A DNA stretch of 64,000 nt from JACVRX01 sp963831385 (GTDB lineage: Bacteria; Actinomycetota; Actinomycetes; Jiangellales; Jiangellaceae), in assembly GCA_963831385.1 (NCBI GenBank), contig CAWHPW010000012.1, positions 186,001 through 250,000 of the forward strand, written 5' to 3'. Below are positions 17,239 to 26,633 of this stretch, piece by piece. The first letter of the stretch is position 1. Each line of letters begins with the position of its first letter. The translations under genes were made by a program, and so were the position numbers. Below the pieces are notes generated by a model. It ran no database searches and was not told the DNA's origin. It saw only the letters and a list, made by a program, of their open reading frames with translations.

Positions 17239-18218
17239 CAGCGGGGGACCGGCACACTGCCGAGCACGGTGTCGAGCACCGAGTCGGCGGTGACGCCCTC
17301 GAGTTCCGCCTCAGGCCGCAGGATCACCCGATGCCGCAGCGTGGGTCGAGCCAGCGCCTTGACATCGTCGGGCGTGACGAAATCACGCCCGGACAGCCAC
17401 GCCCAGGCACGGCTGGTGGCCAACAGAGCGGTCGCACCGCGGGGCGACACTCCGAGCTGGAGCGACGGCGACGATCGGGTGGCCCGGCACACATCGACGA
17501 CGTACCCGAGGATGTCGCCGCCGGCCTGAACGGCGAGCACGGCGGCCCGACCGGCGGAAAGATCGGCCGGACCGGCGACGCGGGACACGCCGGCCGCGGC
17601 GAGGTTCCGCGGATCGAACCCGTCGGCATGGCGCTGCAGAACGGCGATCTCGTCGTCACGATCCGGGACGGGCACGGTCAGCTTGAGCAGAAACCGGTCG
17701 AGTTGAGCTTCCGGTAGTGGATACGTGCCCTCGTACTCGATCGGGTTCTGCGTCGCCGCCACGACGAACGGATCCGGCAACGGCCGCGGCACGCCGTCGA
17801 CAGACACCTGTCGCTCCTCCATGGCCTCGAGCAGGGCGGCCTGGGTCTTCGGCGGCGTTCGGTTGATTTCGTCGGCGAGCAGGAGGTTCGTGAACACAGG
17901 TCCCGCGGAAAACGAGAACTGTGCCGTGCGGGCGTCGTAGACCAGCGAACCGGTGATGTCACCCGGCATCAGATCCGGAGTGAACTGGACCCGCTTGGTC
18001 TCGACCTCGAGCGCCGCCGCGAGAGCACGAACCAGGAGTGTCTTGGCCACACCAGGGACGCCTTCCAGCAGCACGTGTCCCCGACACAGCAATGCGATCA
18101 CCAGGCCAGTCACCACGGGGTCCTGACCGACGACCGCCTTGGCGACCTCCTGGCGGAGGTCAGTCAGCGCTGCCCGGGCCCGGTCGACGGTCGGCTGGTC
18201 GGTCATGGGCGAGGTCAT
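17238..18218 (-). CDS. moxR: MoxR family AAA+ ATPase
   Basis: 326 residues. Walker A 'GVPGVAKT' near residue 53, Walker B 'LLADEINR' near 117, sensor 1 'VAATQNP' and the C-terminal lid ('LGVSPRGATALL') are all in place, which is the MoxR/RavA pattern. It is a cytoplasmic chaperone-like ATPase, probably acting on the DUF58 protein encoded downstream. Start ATG 18218 overlaps the DUF4350 stop (ATGA); a second in-frame ATG (MTDQP) lies four codons on and is also possible. Confidence 0.93.
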   Translation of the reverse strand: MTSPMTDQPTVDRARAALTDLRQEVAKAVVGQDPVVTGLVIALLCRGHVLLEGVPGVAKTLLVRALAAALEVETKRVQFTPDLMPGDITGSLVYDARTAQFSFSAGPVFTNLLLADEINRTPPKTQAALLEAMEERQVSVDGVPRPLPDPFVVAATQNPIEYEGTYPLPEAQLDRFLLKLTVPVPDRDDEIAVLQRHADGFDPRNLAAAGVSRVAGPADLSAGRAAVLAVQAGGDILGYVVDVCRATRSSPSLQLGVSPRGATALLATSRAWAWLSGRDFVTPDDVKALARPTLRHRVILRPEAELEGVTADSVLDTVLGSVPVPR

Positions 18219-19345
18219 GGACTGCGTACCTCCTGCTCGAGCCGGTCCAGGTCATGAGCCAGTTCCACCAGAGCCGAATCATCTGGCGGCGGTGGCCCGG
18301 CCAGGATGGCACCGACCTGCCTGGGTGGTTGGCGCACGCGGTCGGACACAGCCTGGGTCACGGCTGGCGGGCCGGCATCACGCGGCAGCCCGAGACGTGA
18401 TCGCAGCCGAGAAATGACGGCGGCGCGCAGAACGCCTGCGGCGTGACCACGGGCTCGGCCACGGCGGTACAGCCGGGCCCTGCCCTCGGTGGCTTCCGCC
18501 GCGCGGACGACCACAGGCAGCGGCTCGGCGACAACCGGGCCGAGTCTGCGGGCCCGCCACCACGCGGCGAGCACTGCAGCGATGGCGAGTTGCCAGACCA
18601 CCGGCGCGACCCAGTCAGGCAAGAGCTCGCGGAACGTGGCCTGTTGCCCGGCCGGAGCCGGTTCGATCGTCGGCCGGAACCAGACCAGCTGCGGGTGACG
18701 GCCGAGCAGGCCCAGGGCAAGCGCGGCATTGCCGTCCTCGTCGAGGTAGTGGTTGGTCAGTGGATCGCCGGTGCCGAGAACGACGAGCTGCGCTCCGGTT
18801 TCAGTGGAGTCAACGACAAGGAACGCCACGTCATCCCCGCGATAACACCGGTGCGCCGCGGAGCCAGCGTCATAGCCAACACCGCCCAGCCGCGCTGAAC
18901 CAGCCCGTTCGGCTGCGGGCAGGTCACATCGAGGATCGAGTTCCTCTGGCGCAGCCGAGCCAGCCGGAGCGATGCCGTCGGCGAAGGCCGAAGCATCACC
19001 CGGGGCAATCAGGACGAGATCGGCACCTGTGTCGACGAGTCGCTGGACGTTCTCCGGCCGGACCAGGTCAGGGATCGTGACGAGCATCGTTTCGCCGGCT
19101 GACGTCGCCGACGCGGCTTCATCGACCGTGCGTACTTCGTCGACTTGCACGCCTTGAGCTGCCAAGAGCCGAACGACGGCACGGGCTCCGGACGGGTCGA
19201 CTCCCTGCGGGTCGAGATAGCCGCGCCGCTCCTGGCTGGCAACTACGCCGAGCACGATGCTGGCCAACAGGACGACGCCGACCACGAGGGCGACCCGACG
19301 GCCCCGGTGCCAGCGCTCGGACAGCAATGGATCAGCTGCCGTCAT
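18215..19345 (-). CDS. DUF4350 domain membrane protein
   Basis: 376 residues. An N-terminal membrane helix (about residues 15-33) is followed by an exported domain with a 'GARAVVRLLAAQGVQVDEV' opening typical of DUF4350 (a GATase-like fold). A second membrane helix near residue 250 precedes a basic cytoplasmic tail containing 'GRARGHAAGVLRAAVISRL'. This layout is standard for the actinobacterial MoxR/DUF58 operon. The molecular role is unknown. Both ends overlap neighbours by 4 nt. Confidence 0.85.
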   Translation of the reverse strand: MTAADPLLSERWHRGRRVALVVGVVLLASIVLGVVASQERRGYLDPQGVDPSGARAVVRLLAAQGVQVDEVRTVDEAASATSAGETMLVTIPDLVRPENVQRLVDTGADLVLIAPGDASAFADGIAPAGSAAPEELDPRCDLPAAERAGSARLGGVGYDAGSAAHRCYRGDDVAFLVVDSTETGAQLVVLGTGDPLTNHYLDEDGNAALALGLLGRHPQLVWFRPTIEPAPAGQQATFRELLPDWVAPVVWQLAIAAVLAAWWRARRLGPVVAEPLPVVVRAAEATEGRARLYRRGRARGHAAGVLRAAVISRLRSRLGLPRDAGPPAVTQAVSDRVRQPPRQVGAILAGPPPPDDSALVELAHDLDRLEQEVRSP

Positions 19346-20040
19346 CGCGGTACCGCAGGTACAGCTGGAGCGAATCCGGACTCGGCCGGTCCTGGCCGCG
19401 CCATCAGAGCCTCTTCGTCAAGACGGCGCATGAGCGCATCGTCGGCTGGCGTCGCCACGTGCCCGCCGTATCGAAGACCGTCGAACGTGACGGAACCTCT
19501 CGTCAGATCGTGGACGAGACCAGGGAGGACAGCACCGGCTTCCGCGGCCGCCTCGTCAGCGGTTCTGCCGGGTCGTGGATCGAGCAGGCCGCGCTCCTCG
19601 AAACCCACGACGACGGCGCGGTAGCGCTCGATGACCGCGGTCGACCAGTCCTGCCGGCTCGCAGCAGCCTCGGCGGCAGCTCGGTACTCGGCAGCAGTGC
19701 GGCGCTCGGCCGGGAACAGCGGATCGGAGCGTGTCCCACGCCGTGCCAGCGGGCCCATCCGCAGGAGGACCACGGCGATGACCAGCCCGAGCACCACCAC
19801 GAGCAACCGCAGGGCCACAGATCCACTCAGGACGCCCGCCGTCCGGCTGATCAGATCCTGAATGCGTTCGATGACCCACTCGACAACTTGCTGCACGAGC
19901 GGGGGTTCGGCGTCGTAACTCGGGTCGGTCAGTTCGCGGCGAGCCAGTTCGCGTGCCTCTTCCCGCCCCAGCTCGACCGGGATGTCGGCGGGCAATCGGG
20001 CCCGCGCGGCCATGCCCGCCTGCATGATGTCGGGACTCAC
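19342..20040 (-). CDS. DUF4129 domain membrane protein
   Basis: 232 residues from GTG 20040, which lies inside the upstream stop (GTGA). An acidic N-terminal region with 'ELGREEARELARRELTDP' is followed by one membrane helix (about residues 70-90) and the DUF4129 cytoplasmic domain ('AAASRQDWSTAVIERYRAVV', 'DPRPGRTADEAAAEAG'). DUF4129 is also found at the C-terminus of transglutaminase-like envelope proteins and always appears with MoxR/DUF58 here. It is probably a membrane component of the same complex. Confidence 0.85.
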   Translation of the reverse strand: MSPDIMQAGMAARARLPADIPVELGREEARELARRELTDPSYDAEPPLVQQVVEWVIERIQDLISRTAGVLSGSVALRLLVVVLGLVIAVVLLRMGPLARRGTRSDPLFPAERRTAAEYRAAAEAAASRQDWSTAVIERYRAVVVGFEERGLLDPRPGRTADEAAAEAGAVLPGLVHDLTRGSVTFDGLRYGGHVATPADDALMRRLDEEALMARPGPAESGFAPAVPAVPR

Positions 20041-21308
20041 CCAGGACCGGCGGTGGGTGGTGCCGGTGGAGCGAAGTCGGTCCTGCCGGGGATGCTGACA
20101 CCAGCTGCACGGGCCAGCTCGATGTCGAGGCCCTCGCGGCGGATCCTGCGATCGACGTAGAGCAGGGCGGTCGCTGCCGCGGTGAACGGCGCCGTGATCG
20201 TCGCGGCGACGATGCCGCCCAGCGCCGACACGATCAGCGTCAGCAGGAACTGGGCGTCGCTCGGCTGTTGGTCGAGGAAGAAGGCCGGCAGCGCGAACGG
20301 CACGCTGATGACCTGCGAAATGATTCCGGCGATCAGCAGGATCAAGAGCAGGATTCCAAACAACCGCCACCATGATCCTCGGACGAGCTCGGCCGATCGA
20401 CGCAAGGCACCGAACACGCCGATCGGCTGGGAACCACCGCTGTTGGCCTGGGCGGTCGATTCGAGCATCAGGGCGGGGCCGGACAACGCGTAGCGGACAT
20501 AGAGCCAGACCGCCACCGGGATTGCGACTAAACCCAGGACCACTCCTGTTCCCGCTGCGCCCTCGCCCTCGACACCTGCCGCCAAAAGGAGCAGACCGGC
20601 CACAGTGGCGACCAGGAACGGAGCGAGCCAGATCAGGCTGTACATGACAGTGAGCAAGAGCAGTCTGGGTAGTCGGCGCCGGGCTGCAGCCCATGCCTGT
20701 CCGACCGTTGGTCGCTCGCCCAGGACGGCCCGACTGACGACAACGGTGAGGATGCCGGTCAGCAATACGGTGGCGATCCAGGTGACGATCACCACGATCG
20801 CGGACGCCCCGAGGAGACCGGCCACCGCATTGAAGACCTCTGCCGGTCCGGCCGTCGGCGACAACGACTCGAGGTCCGCGATGTCCTGGAACAGGATGTA
20901 GCCGAGTGCGACCCCCAGCAGCTGAGTGATGACCGCGACGATGGCGGACAGGCCGAGCATCGGTGCCGGACTGCGTCGGATCGTCGTGACGGCGCCGTCG
21001 AGGATTTCCCCCACCCCGAGCGGCCGCAGCGGTATCACGCCTGGTCTGACCACCGGCGGAGGCGCCCACCCCCACGGAGCACCGGCCGGCGATGCCGGTG
21101 GCGCGCCCCAGCCTCCGGGTGGTGAGGTAGCGGTGCCGGAAGGTGACCCGGCCGGGCCCGATGGTCCACCCGCAGCCGGTGCTTGACCGGGCGCGGCCCA
21201 GTCCGAGTTCGGCGGCTGGCGAGTCGACCAGCCGGGGTACGGCGGCTCACCGGGCCGCGAGGAAGCATCGTCTTCCTCAGGCCGGCCCCACCCGGGTGTT
21301 TCCGACAC
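20037..21308 (-). CDS. Multi-spanning membrane protein with proline-rich N-terminus (DUF7544/GDPD-anchor-like)
   Basis: 423 residues from GTG 21308 ('SETPGWGRPEEDD'). ATG 21353 (MGARSAP) is an alternative start. The first 110 residues are Pro/Gly/Ala-rich and probably disordered. The rest has about six membrane helices beginning at the family block 'PLRPLGVGEILDGAVTTIRR', resembling the membrane part of glycerophosphodiester phosphodiesterase-like proteins but lacking the catalytic domain. It is the first gene of the five-gene operon and divergent from mtrA. Function unknown. Confidence 0.75.
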   Translation of the reverse strand: MSETPGWGRPEEDDASSRPGEPPYPGWSTRQPPNSDWAAPGQAPAAGGPSGPAGSPSGTATSPPGGWGAPPASPAGAPWGWAPPPVVRPGVIPLRPLGVGEILDGAVTTIRRSPAPMLGLSAIVAVITQLLGVALGYILFQDIADLESLSPTAGPAEVFNAVAGLLGASAIVVIVTWIATVLLTGILTVVVSRAVLGERPTVGQAWAAARRRLPRLLLLTVMYSLIWLAPFLVATVAGLLLLAAGVEGEGAAGTGVVLGLVAIPVAVWLYVRYALSGPALMLESTAQANSGGSQPIGVFGALRRSAELVRGSWWRLFGILLLILLIAGIISQVISVPFALPAFFLDQQPSDAQFLLTLIVSALGGIVAATITAPFTAAATALLYVDRRIRREGLDIELARAAGVSIPGRTDFAPPAPPTAGPG

Positions 21309-21395
21309 GGCGATTTGCTCCTGCGGTTTGGCGGGTGCGCTGCGGGCGCCCATCTCGGTCCGGCACATCGTGTCACGAGGTTTCCGCAGCGATCG

Positions 21396-21465
21396 TCGTT
21401 GCTCCAGCTTGATGGTCGCACTCGGGCCCTCGCTCGTTCCTCGCTCGAGACCCTCGTTGCTCCAG
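21396..21465. promoter_or_regulatory. Direct repeats in the mtrA upstream region
   Basis: TCGTTGCTCCAG occurs twice (21396-21407 and 21454-21465), 58 bp apart, in the 195-bp divergent region between mtrA and the membrane-protein operon. Several CTCG steps lie between. This is a possible regulator site; nothing in the sequence identifies the protein. Confidence 0.3.
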
Positions 21466-21503
21466 TTTTCACGATTCGCATACGGCGACCGCACAATGGG
21501 GGC

Positions 21504-22181
21504 ATGAAGGGACGCGTGCTCGTTGTCGATGACGACAAGGCACTGGCCGAGATGCTCGAGATCGTGCTTCGCAACGAGGGTTATGACCCGGCGGTGGTCA
21601 TTCGCGGCGACGAGGTACTTGCGGCTTTTCGCGAATTCAAGCCCGACCTGGTGCTACTCGATCTGATGTTGCCCGGCAAGGACGGCATCGACGTGTGCAA
21701 AGAGATCCGCGCCGAGTCTGGCGTGCCGATCGTCATGCTGACGGCCAAGAGTGACACGGTGGACATCGTCGTCGGGCTCGAGTCGGGAGCCGACGACTAC
21801 GTCGTCAAGCCGTTCAAGCCAAAAGAGCTGGTCGCGCGTGTTCGGGCTCGGCTGCGGCGCACCGATGATCCCAAGCCTGAATCCCTTCAGGTCGGCGATA
21901 TCTCCATCGACGTCGCCGGCCATTCGGTCAAGCGTGATGGTGTGGCGATCGCCCTCACTCCGTTGGAGTTCGACCTGCTTGCCTGCTTGGCCCGTCGCCC
22001 GTGGCAGGTGTTCACGCGCGAAGAGCTGCTGGAAAAGGTGTGGGGCTACCGCCACGCCGCCGACACCAGGCTGGTCAACGTTCACGTCCAGCGGTTGCGT
22101 TCCAAGGTCGAGCTCGACCCGGAGCGGCCCGAGGTCGTCGTGACCGTTCGTGGCGTCGGCTACAAGGCGGGCCCGGCCTGA
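21504..22181 (+). CDS. mtrA: DNA-binding response regulator MtrA
   Basis: 225 residues from ATG 21504. The receiver domain has 'VVDDDKALAE', phosphoacceptor Asp53 in 'LLDLMLPG' and Lys102 in 'VVKPFKPKEL'. The OmpR/PhoB-type winged helix (residues 125-222) has 'LTPLEFDLLACLARRP' and 'TRLVNVHVQRLRSK'. Family knowledge: MtrA controls cell-wall hydrolases, division and osmotic genes in actinobacteria. It is followed 1 bp later by mtrB and then lpqB, the classic three-gene unit (Rv3246c-Rv3244c). Confidence 0.97.
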   Translation: MKGRVLVVDDDKALAEMLEIVLRNEGYDPAVVIRGDEVLAAFREFKPDLVLLDLMLPGKDGIDVCKEIRAESGVPIVMLTAKSDTVDIVVGLESGADDYVVKPFKPKELVARVRARLRRTDDPKPESLQVGDISIDVAGHSVKRDGVAIALTPLEFDLLACLARRPWQVFTREELLEKVWGYRHAADTRLVNVHVQRLRSKVELDPERPEVVVTVRGVGYKAGPA

Positions 22182-22182
22182 G

Positions 22183-23961
22183 GTGACCGACGCCGTCGGC
22201 CAGACCGTACGTGACGGCGATTCCCGCCGGCGAATCGTCATTGTGCTCGGCGGCGCGGGTGAGTGGCTGCTCCGCATCAGCCGGCGAATCAGCAACGTCT
22301 GGCAGCGCTCGATCCAGCTTCGGGTGGTCACCGCGACCTTGGCGCTGTCGATCGTCGTGGTCTCCTTCCTGGGAATCACCGTGTTGCGGCAGGTCACGGA
22401 CGGTCTGCTCAGCCAGCAGCGCGATACTGCATTGGCACAGGCGACATCCGGGGTGCGGATCGCGCAGGACCTTCTCGACGCCTCCGAGGATGTCGAGCCG
22501 GCCGGCTACAACCAGCTCTTACGGCAGATCGTGCGGGACCTGGCAAACCGGGCCGGAGCTGAGGGATTCGAGGTTGTCCTGACCCGGGGGGACGACCCCT
22601 CGGTGACGTCGCGGCGGGTCGAGGCCGACAGCGTCCCGCAGCGCCTGCAAGATCGCACCGCCGAGAAGAGGTCCGTCTTCTGGACCTACACGGAGATCTC
22701 CTATAGCGGCAACCCGCCGCCGGCACCGGTCCCGGGCATGGTTGCCGGTGCACAAATCATCCCGCCCGGCGGGGAGCCGTACGGGCTTTACTACCTGTTC
22801 CCGCTCACCGAGCAGCAGGAGACTCTCGATCTTGTTCGTGCGGCGCTAGCGACAGCCGGGCTGGTACTTGTCCTCTTGTTGGGGGCGATCGCGTGGCTGG
22901 TGACTCGCCAAGTCGTCACTCCGGTTCGAATGGCGGCAAACATCGCCGAGCAGTTCTCTGCCGGCCGGCTATCCGAGCGGATGGTCGTCCGCAGCCGCGA
23001 CGACATCGCCAAGCTGGCGACCAGCTTCAACCAGATGGCCGGCAGCCTCCAGCGTCAGATCGGACAACTCGAGGAACTTTCCCGGGTCCAGCAGCAGTTC
23101 GCGTCCGACGTCTCACACGAGCTCAGGACGCCGTTGACGACGGTCCGGATGGCGGCCGACGTGCTGCACGAGTCCCGCGACGACTTCGACCCGTCGGTGC
23201 GACGGTCCGCTGAGCTACTGCAGGCCCAACTCGACCGGTTCGAGGCGCTGCTGTCTGACTTGCTGGAAATCAGCCGGTTCGACGCGGGTGCCGTCGTCCT
23301 CAGCGCAGAGGCCGCAGACGTGCGCGACGTCGTGCACGCCGTGACCGAGAGTGCTGCACCGCTCGCCGCACGAAAGGGAAGTGCCCTGCGCCTGAACCTA
23401 CCGGCAACGCCCTGCATCGCCGAGATCGACTCCCGCAGGATCGAACGGGTCCTGCGGAATCTCGTCGTGAACGCGATCGAGCATGGCGAAGCTCGCGACG
23501 TGGTCGTCCGAGTGGCCACCGACGACAACGCTGTCGCCGTCGCCGTCCGAGATCACGGTGTCGGGCTCAAGCCGGGGGAGTCGTCACTGGTCTTCCACCG
23601 GTTCTGGCGGGCTGACCCGGCGCGGGCTCGGAGCACCGGGGGGACCGGGCTGGGGCTGGCGATCGCGCTCGAGGATGCCCGCCTGCACGGCGGATGGCTG
23701 CAGGCCTGGGGGGAACCGGCTCGCGGCTCGCAGTTTCGGCTCACGTTGCCCCAGCGCGCCGGCGCCGAATTGACCTCGTCACCGATCGCGTTGGTGCCCG
23801 AGGACGCTGGTGACGACGCCGACGTGCTCGACGTCGGCGAACCCTACCGGCAGACGGGACAGCCGGCTGGATTCGGCGGCGAGGCCACGACCGGGAGGTC
23901 TATCCGGCCCAGTATGGAAGACAGCTCGGGAGCCGGCACGGAGGCCAGTCGCCGTGTCTAG
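22183..23961 (+). CDS. mtrB: Sensor histidine kinase MtrB
   Basis: 592 residues from GTG 22183, one base after the mtrA stop. Two membrane helices (about residues 50-70 and 225-245) flank an extracytoplasmic sensor region. A HAMP segment, the H-box 'DVSHELRTPLTTVRM' (His312), N-box 'NLVVNAIEHGE', and G-boxes 'DHGVGLKPGE' and 'GGTGLGLAIA' follow. It phosphorylates MtrA. The C-terminal 60 residues are low-complexity. The stop overlaps the lpqB start, so the sensor and the lipoprotein are translationally coupled. Confidence 0.96.
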   Translation: MTDAVGQTVRDGDSRRRIVIVLGGAGEWLLRISRRISNVWQRSIQLRVVTATLALSIVVVSFLGITVLRQVTDGLLSQQRDTALAQATSGVRIAQDLLDASEDVEPAGYNQLLRQIVRDLANRAGAEGFEVVLTRGDDPSVTSRRVEADSVPQRLQDRTAEKRSVFWTYTEISYSGNPPPAPVPGMVAGAQIIPPGGEPYGLYYLFPLTEQQETLDLVRAALATAGLVLVLLLGAIAWLVTRQVVTPVRMAANIAEQFSAGRLSERMVVRSRDDIAKLATSFNQMAGSLQRQIGQLEELSRVQQQFASDVSHELRTPLTTVRMAADVLHESRDDFDPSVRRSAELLQAQLDRFEALLSDLLEISRFDAGAVVLSAEAADVRDVVHAVTESAAPLAARKGSALRLNLPATPCIAEIDSRRIERVLRNLVVNAIEHGEARDVVVRVATDDNAVAVAVRDHGVGLKPGESSLVFHRFWRADPARARSTGGTGLGLAIALEDARLHGGWLQAWGEPARGSQFRLTLPQRAGAELTSSPIALVPEDAGDDADVLDVGEPYRQTGQPAGFGGEATTGRSIRPSMEDSSGAGTEASRRV

Positions 23962-25636
23962 ACCTCGCCTCGGGTTTGCTGCCGTGCTCGTCATCGCGTT
24001 GGCCACGGGCTGCGCGCAGATCCCGACGTCGGGGCCGGTCGTCGAAGGTGAAGCGGTCCCCGAGCAGCTGCCGGTGTCGGTTGGTTTTGTTCCGAATCCG
24101 CCAGCAGCAGGCGCGAGTGAGACCGACATCGTCCAGGGATTCCTGGAGGCGATGGCCTCCTACGAGGCCGGCTATCAGACCGCGGAGGAGTTCCTCACGC
24201 CGGATGCCGCGTCTGTGTGGGAGCCGTCTGCGGCCATGACGATCTACTCGGGCACGCCTACCGTTACCCAGACAGCCCGAGGAGCGGTCCGCCTCGTCAT
24301 GACGGTTGAGGCGGTAATCACAGCCGAGGCGGGTTATGACCGCCGGGCACCGGCGGTGGTCATGGACTTCGACCTGACCCTGAGTCAGGTCGAGGGAGAG
24401 TGGCGGATCGCCAATCCACCCCCCGGCCTGCTGGTATTCGAAAAGGACTTCGAGAGCGAGTTTCGTGAGTACAACCTGTATTACTGGGATGCTGACTTCG
24501 AAGAGCTCGTTCCGGATCCGGTGTATGTGCCGACCCAGGGCAACGTGCCATCCCTGCTCGCCGAAGCACTGGTGCGTGGACCGTCCCGATGGCTCGCGCC
24601 CGCGGTCTCGACGGCCTTTCCCGACGGCACCACCGTCCCACTTCCGGTTGCGGTCGACGCCGGTCGCGCACAGGTCGAGCTCAGTGCCGAGGCGGCCGAC
24701 GGGACACCGGAGGATCGGCGTGAGCAGATGACCGCGCAACTGGCCTGGACGCTGGACCAGGTCGACGGCGTCCAGCAGGTCGTGGTGGAGGCGGACGGTG
24801 TTCCGCTGACCGACGCCGCGTCGACTGCCGGGCCGGCCGAGTCCTTCGGCGAGCTCGACCCGAATCGACCGCGCGGGAGGGATCTGTTCGCGCTCACCGA
24901 CACCGGTGTCGTCGTCGGTGACCAGCTCACTCCCGTCGCCGGACCGCTCGGTGAGCTCCCCGAAGCACGGACCGTGGCCGTCGATCCACGGGCCGGCCGG
25001 GCTGCCGTGGTCGACGCCAACGGGACGCAGGTGTACTGGGCGCCGTTCGACAGCGCAGCGGAGGTCGCTGTGCTCGTCACTGGCACCGACCTGAGATCGC
25101 TGTCGTGGGATCGGACCGGCTTGGTGTGGGCGGTGGACCAGGTTCCGGGCGGATCGAGGATCGTCGTCGCAACGCCGGACGGTGCGGTGTCCGATGTTCC
25201 GAATCCGCAGATGCTGGCCGGGCGCGACATCGACGACCTGGCCGTGTCGCCGGACGGAAGCAGAGTGGCGGTGGCCGTCGAGGGCGAATTGATGGTGGGA
25301 GTTGTGCTCCGCGATCTCACTCAGACGACGGCCAGCATCGAGGGCCTCCGCCGGGTTCAGGTCGACAATCGGGTGGTCACCAGCGTCGCGTGGTCGGGAC
25401 TGACCGAGCTGGCCATCCTGGTCCAACGAGACGATGAGTCGACCGAGCCGTACCGGGTCGGCATCAGCGGCTCGGACCTCAGGCCGGCCGGGACGGTGGC
25501 CAACGCCGTCGATATCGCCGCTGCTCCCGGTCAAGGTCTGGCTGTCAGCACCGAAGACGGCACGCTGTTCCAGCAGATGCCCACTCTCCACTGGGCCGAG
25601 ATCGGCGCCGCGGTGGATCCGGCGTATCCAGGTTAG
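23954..25636 (+). CDS. lpqB: Lipoprotein LpqB
   Basis: 560 residues from GTG 23954, which overlaps the mtrB stop by 8 nt and puts a signal peptide with lipobox 'LATGC' at the N-terminus. A GerMN-type domain lies around residues 185-300. The remainder is a beta-propeller-like LpqB domain with 'DIDDLAVSPDGSRVAVAV'. LpqB is an extracytoplasmic lipoprotein that modulates the MtrB sensor; this is established in mycobacteria and inferred here from synteny. Confidence 0.94.
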   Translation: MSRPRLGFAAVLVIALATGCAQIPTSGPVVEGEAVPEQLPVSVGFVPNPPAAGASETDIVQGFLEAMASYEAGYQTAEEFLTPDAASVWEPSAAMTIYSGTPTVTQTARGAVRLVMTVEAVITAEAGYDRRAPAVVMDFDLTLSQVEGEWRIANPPPGLLVFEKDFESEFREYNLYYWDADFEELVPDPVYVPTQGNVPSLLAEALVRGPSRWLAPAVSTAFPDGTTVPLPVAVDAGRAQVELSAEAADGTPEDRREQMTAQLAWTLDQVDGVQQVVVEADGVPLTDAASTAGPAESFGELDPNRPRGRDLFALTDTGVVVGDQLTPVAGPLGELPEARTVAVDPRAGRAAVVDANGTQVYWAPFDSAAEVAVLVTGTDLRSLSWDRTGLVWAVDQVPGGSRIVVATPDGAVSDVPNPQMLAGRDIDDLAVSPDGSRVAVAVEGELMVGVVLRDLTQTTASIEGLRRVQVDNRVVTSVAWSGLTELAILVQRDDESTEPYRVGISGSDLRPAGTVANAVDIAAAPGQGLAVSTEDGTLFQQMPTLHWAEIGAAVDPAYPG

Positions 25637-25721
25637 GTGGAGATGGGCGGTGCGACATTGCCGCCGTTCCGGCCGGATCGAGTGTGCACAAGCCGGGTGA
25701 CACGGACGGCGAGTCCCGCGC

Positions 25722-26474
25722 ATGTTGTGCACAGTTGATCAAGAAGGTGTTGGCGAGCCGATCGCGCTCGGCCACGCTGAATCGGTGGATCAGGGTGGCT
25801 GGATCAGACAGCTCGCGACGGCTGCGACCGACCTCGCTCTCGGCGGGGTGTGCGCAGGCTGCGCGAGGTCGCCGGGCTTGCTCTGCCCTGCGTGTCGTCG
25901 CGAGTTCGGGGGGCCGGCCCGGGTTCTCGGCCTGCGGCCAGGCGGAATACCGGTCGTCGCGACGTGTGCGTACGGCGGAGCCGTGCGCAGCGCTGTGCTG
26001 GCGCACAAGGAACATGGTCGGCTCGGATTGTCCCGACCGTTCGGTGCCGCGCTAGCGGCTGCGGCAGGCCATTTGCTCGACACACTCGAGTTCGCCCTAC
26101 GGCCAGTGGCCTTGGTCCCCGCACCGTCTGCCCGAACTGCGACTCGCCAACGCGGACACGATCCCCTGCTTCGCGTTGCCCGTCGAGCCGGCATCGTGCT
26201 CCGCCGAGCCGGTGTCGACTGCGCCGTCGTTCCGGCGGTACGACACGGTCGTCGGGTCTGGGACCAGGCCGGTCTGGGACAGGCCGCTCGCAAGGCCAAC
26301 CTGCACGAGTCCATGATCATCCGTTCGGGCGCGCCACAACTGCTGACGTACCGATGGGTCGTGATAGTTGACGATGTCGTGACGACGGGGGCGACGATCG
26401 ATGAGGTTGCCCGGACAATTCGGCTGATGGGACTGGAGCCTTGCGGTGCGGCTGTCATCGCAGCGACACCGTGA
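25722..26474 (+). CDS. comF: ComF family amidophosphoribosyltransferase-like protein
   Basis: 250 residues from ATG 25722; later starts are possible. The N-terminus has a CxxC pair set ('CAGCARSPGLLCPAC') expected to bind zinc. The C-terminus has the phosphoribosyltransferase PRPP loop 'VVIVDDVVTTGATIDE'. In naturally competent bacteria ComFC takes part in DNA uptake. In actinobacteria the gene is a fixed neighbour of lpqB and hpf (Rv3242c), with no proven role. Confidence 0.88.
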   Translation: MLCTVDQEGVGEPIALGHAESVDQGGWIRQLATAATDLALGGVCAGCARSPGLLCPACRREFGGPARVLGLRPGGIPVVATCAYGGAVRSAVLAHKEHGRLGLSRPFGAALAAAAGHLLDTLEFALRPVALVPAPSARTATRQRGHDPLLRVARRAGIVLRRAGVDCAVVPAVRHGRRVWDQAGLGQAARKANLHESMIIRSGAPQLLTYRWVVIVDDVVTTGATIDEVARTIRLMGLEPCGAAVIAATP

Positions 26475-26633
26475 GGTGCTCCCGCCCACGATCGGGGTGT
26501 CCCCGCTGCCGGTGAGCCGCTAGCGTGAGGACATGGCATCTGCCGCGCACCCGTGTCGCCGGTGGTGACGACGAGGAGTCCAAATCGCGCCGCGGATGCC
26601 CTCCCGACTGACCGACCAGACGAGGGAGGTCCG

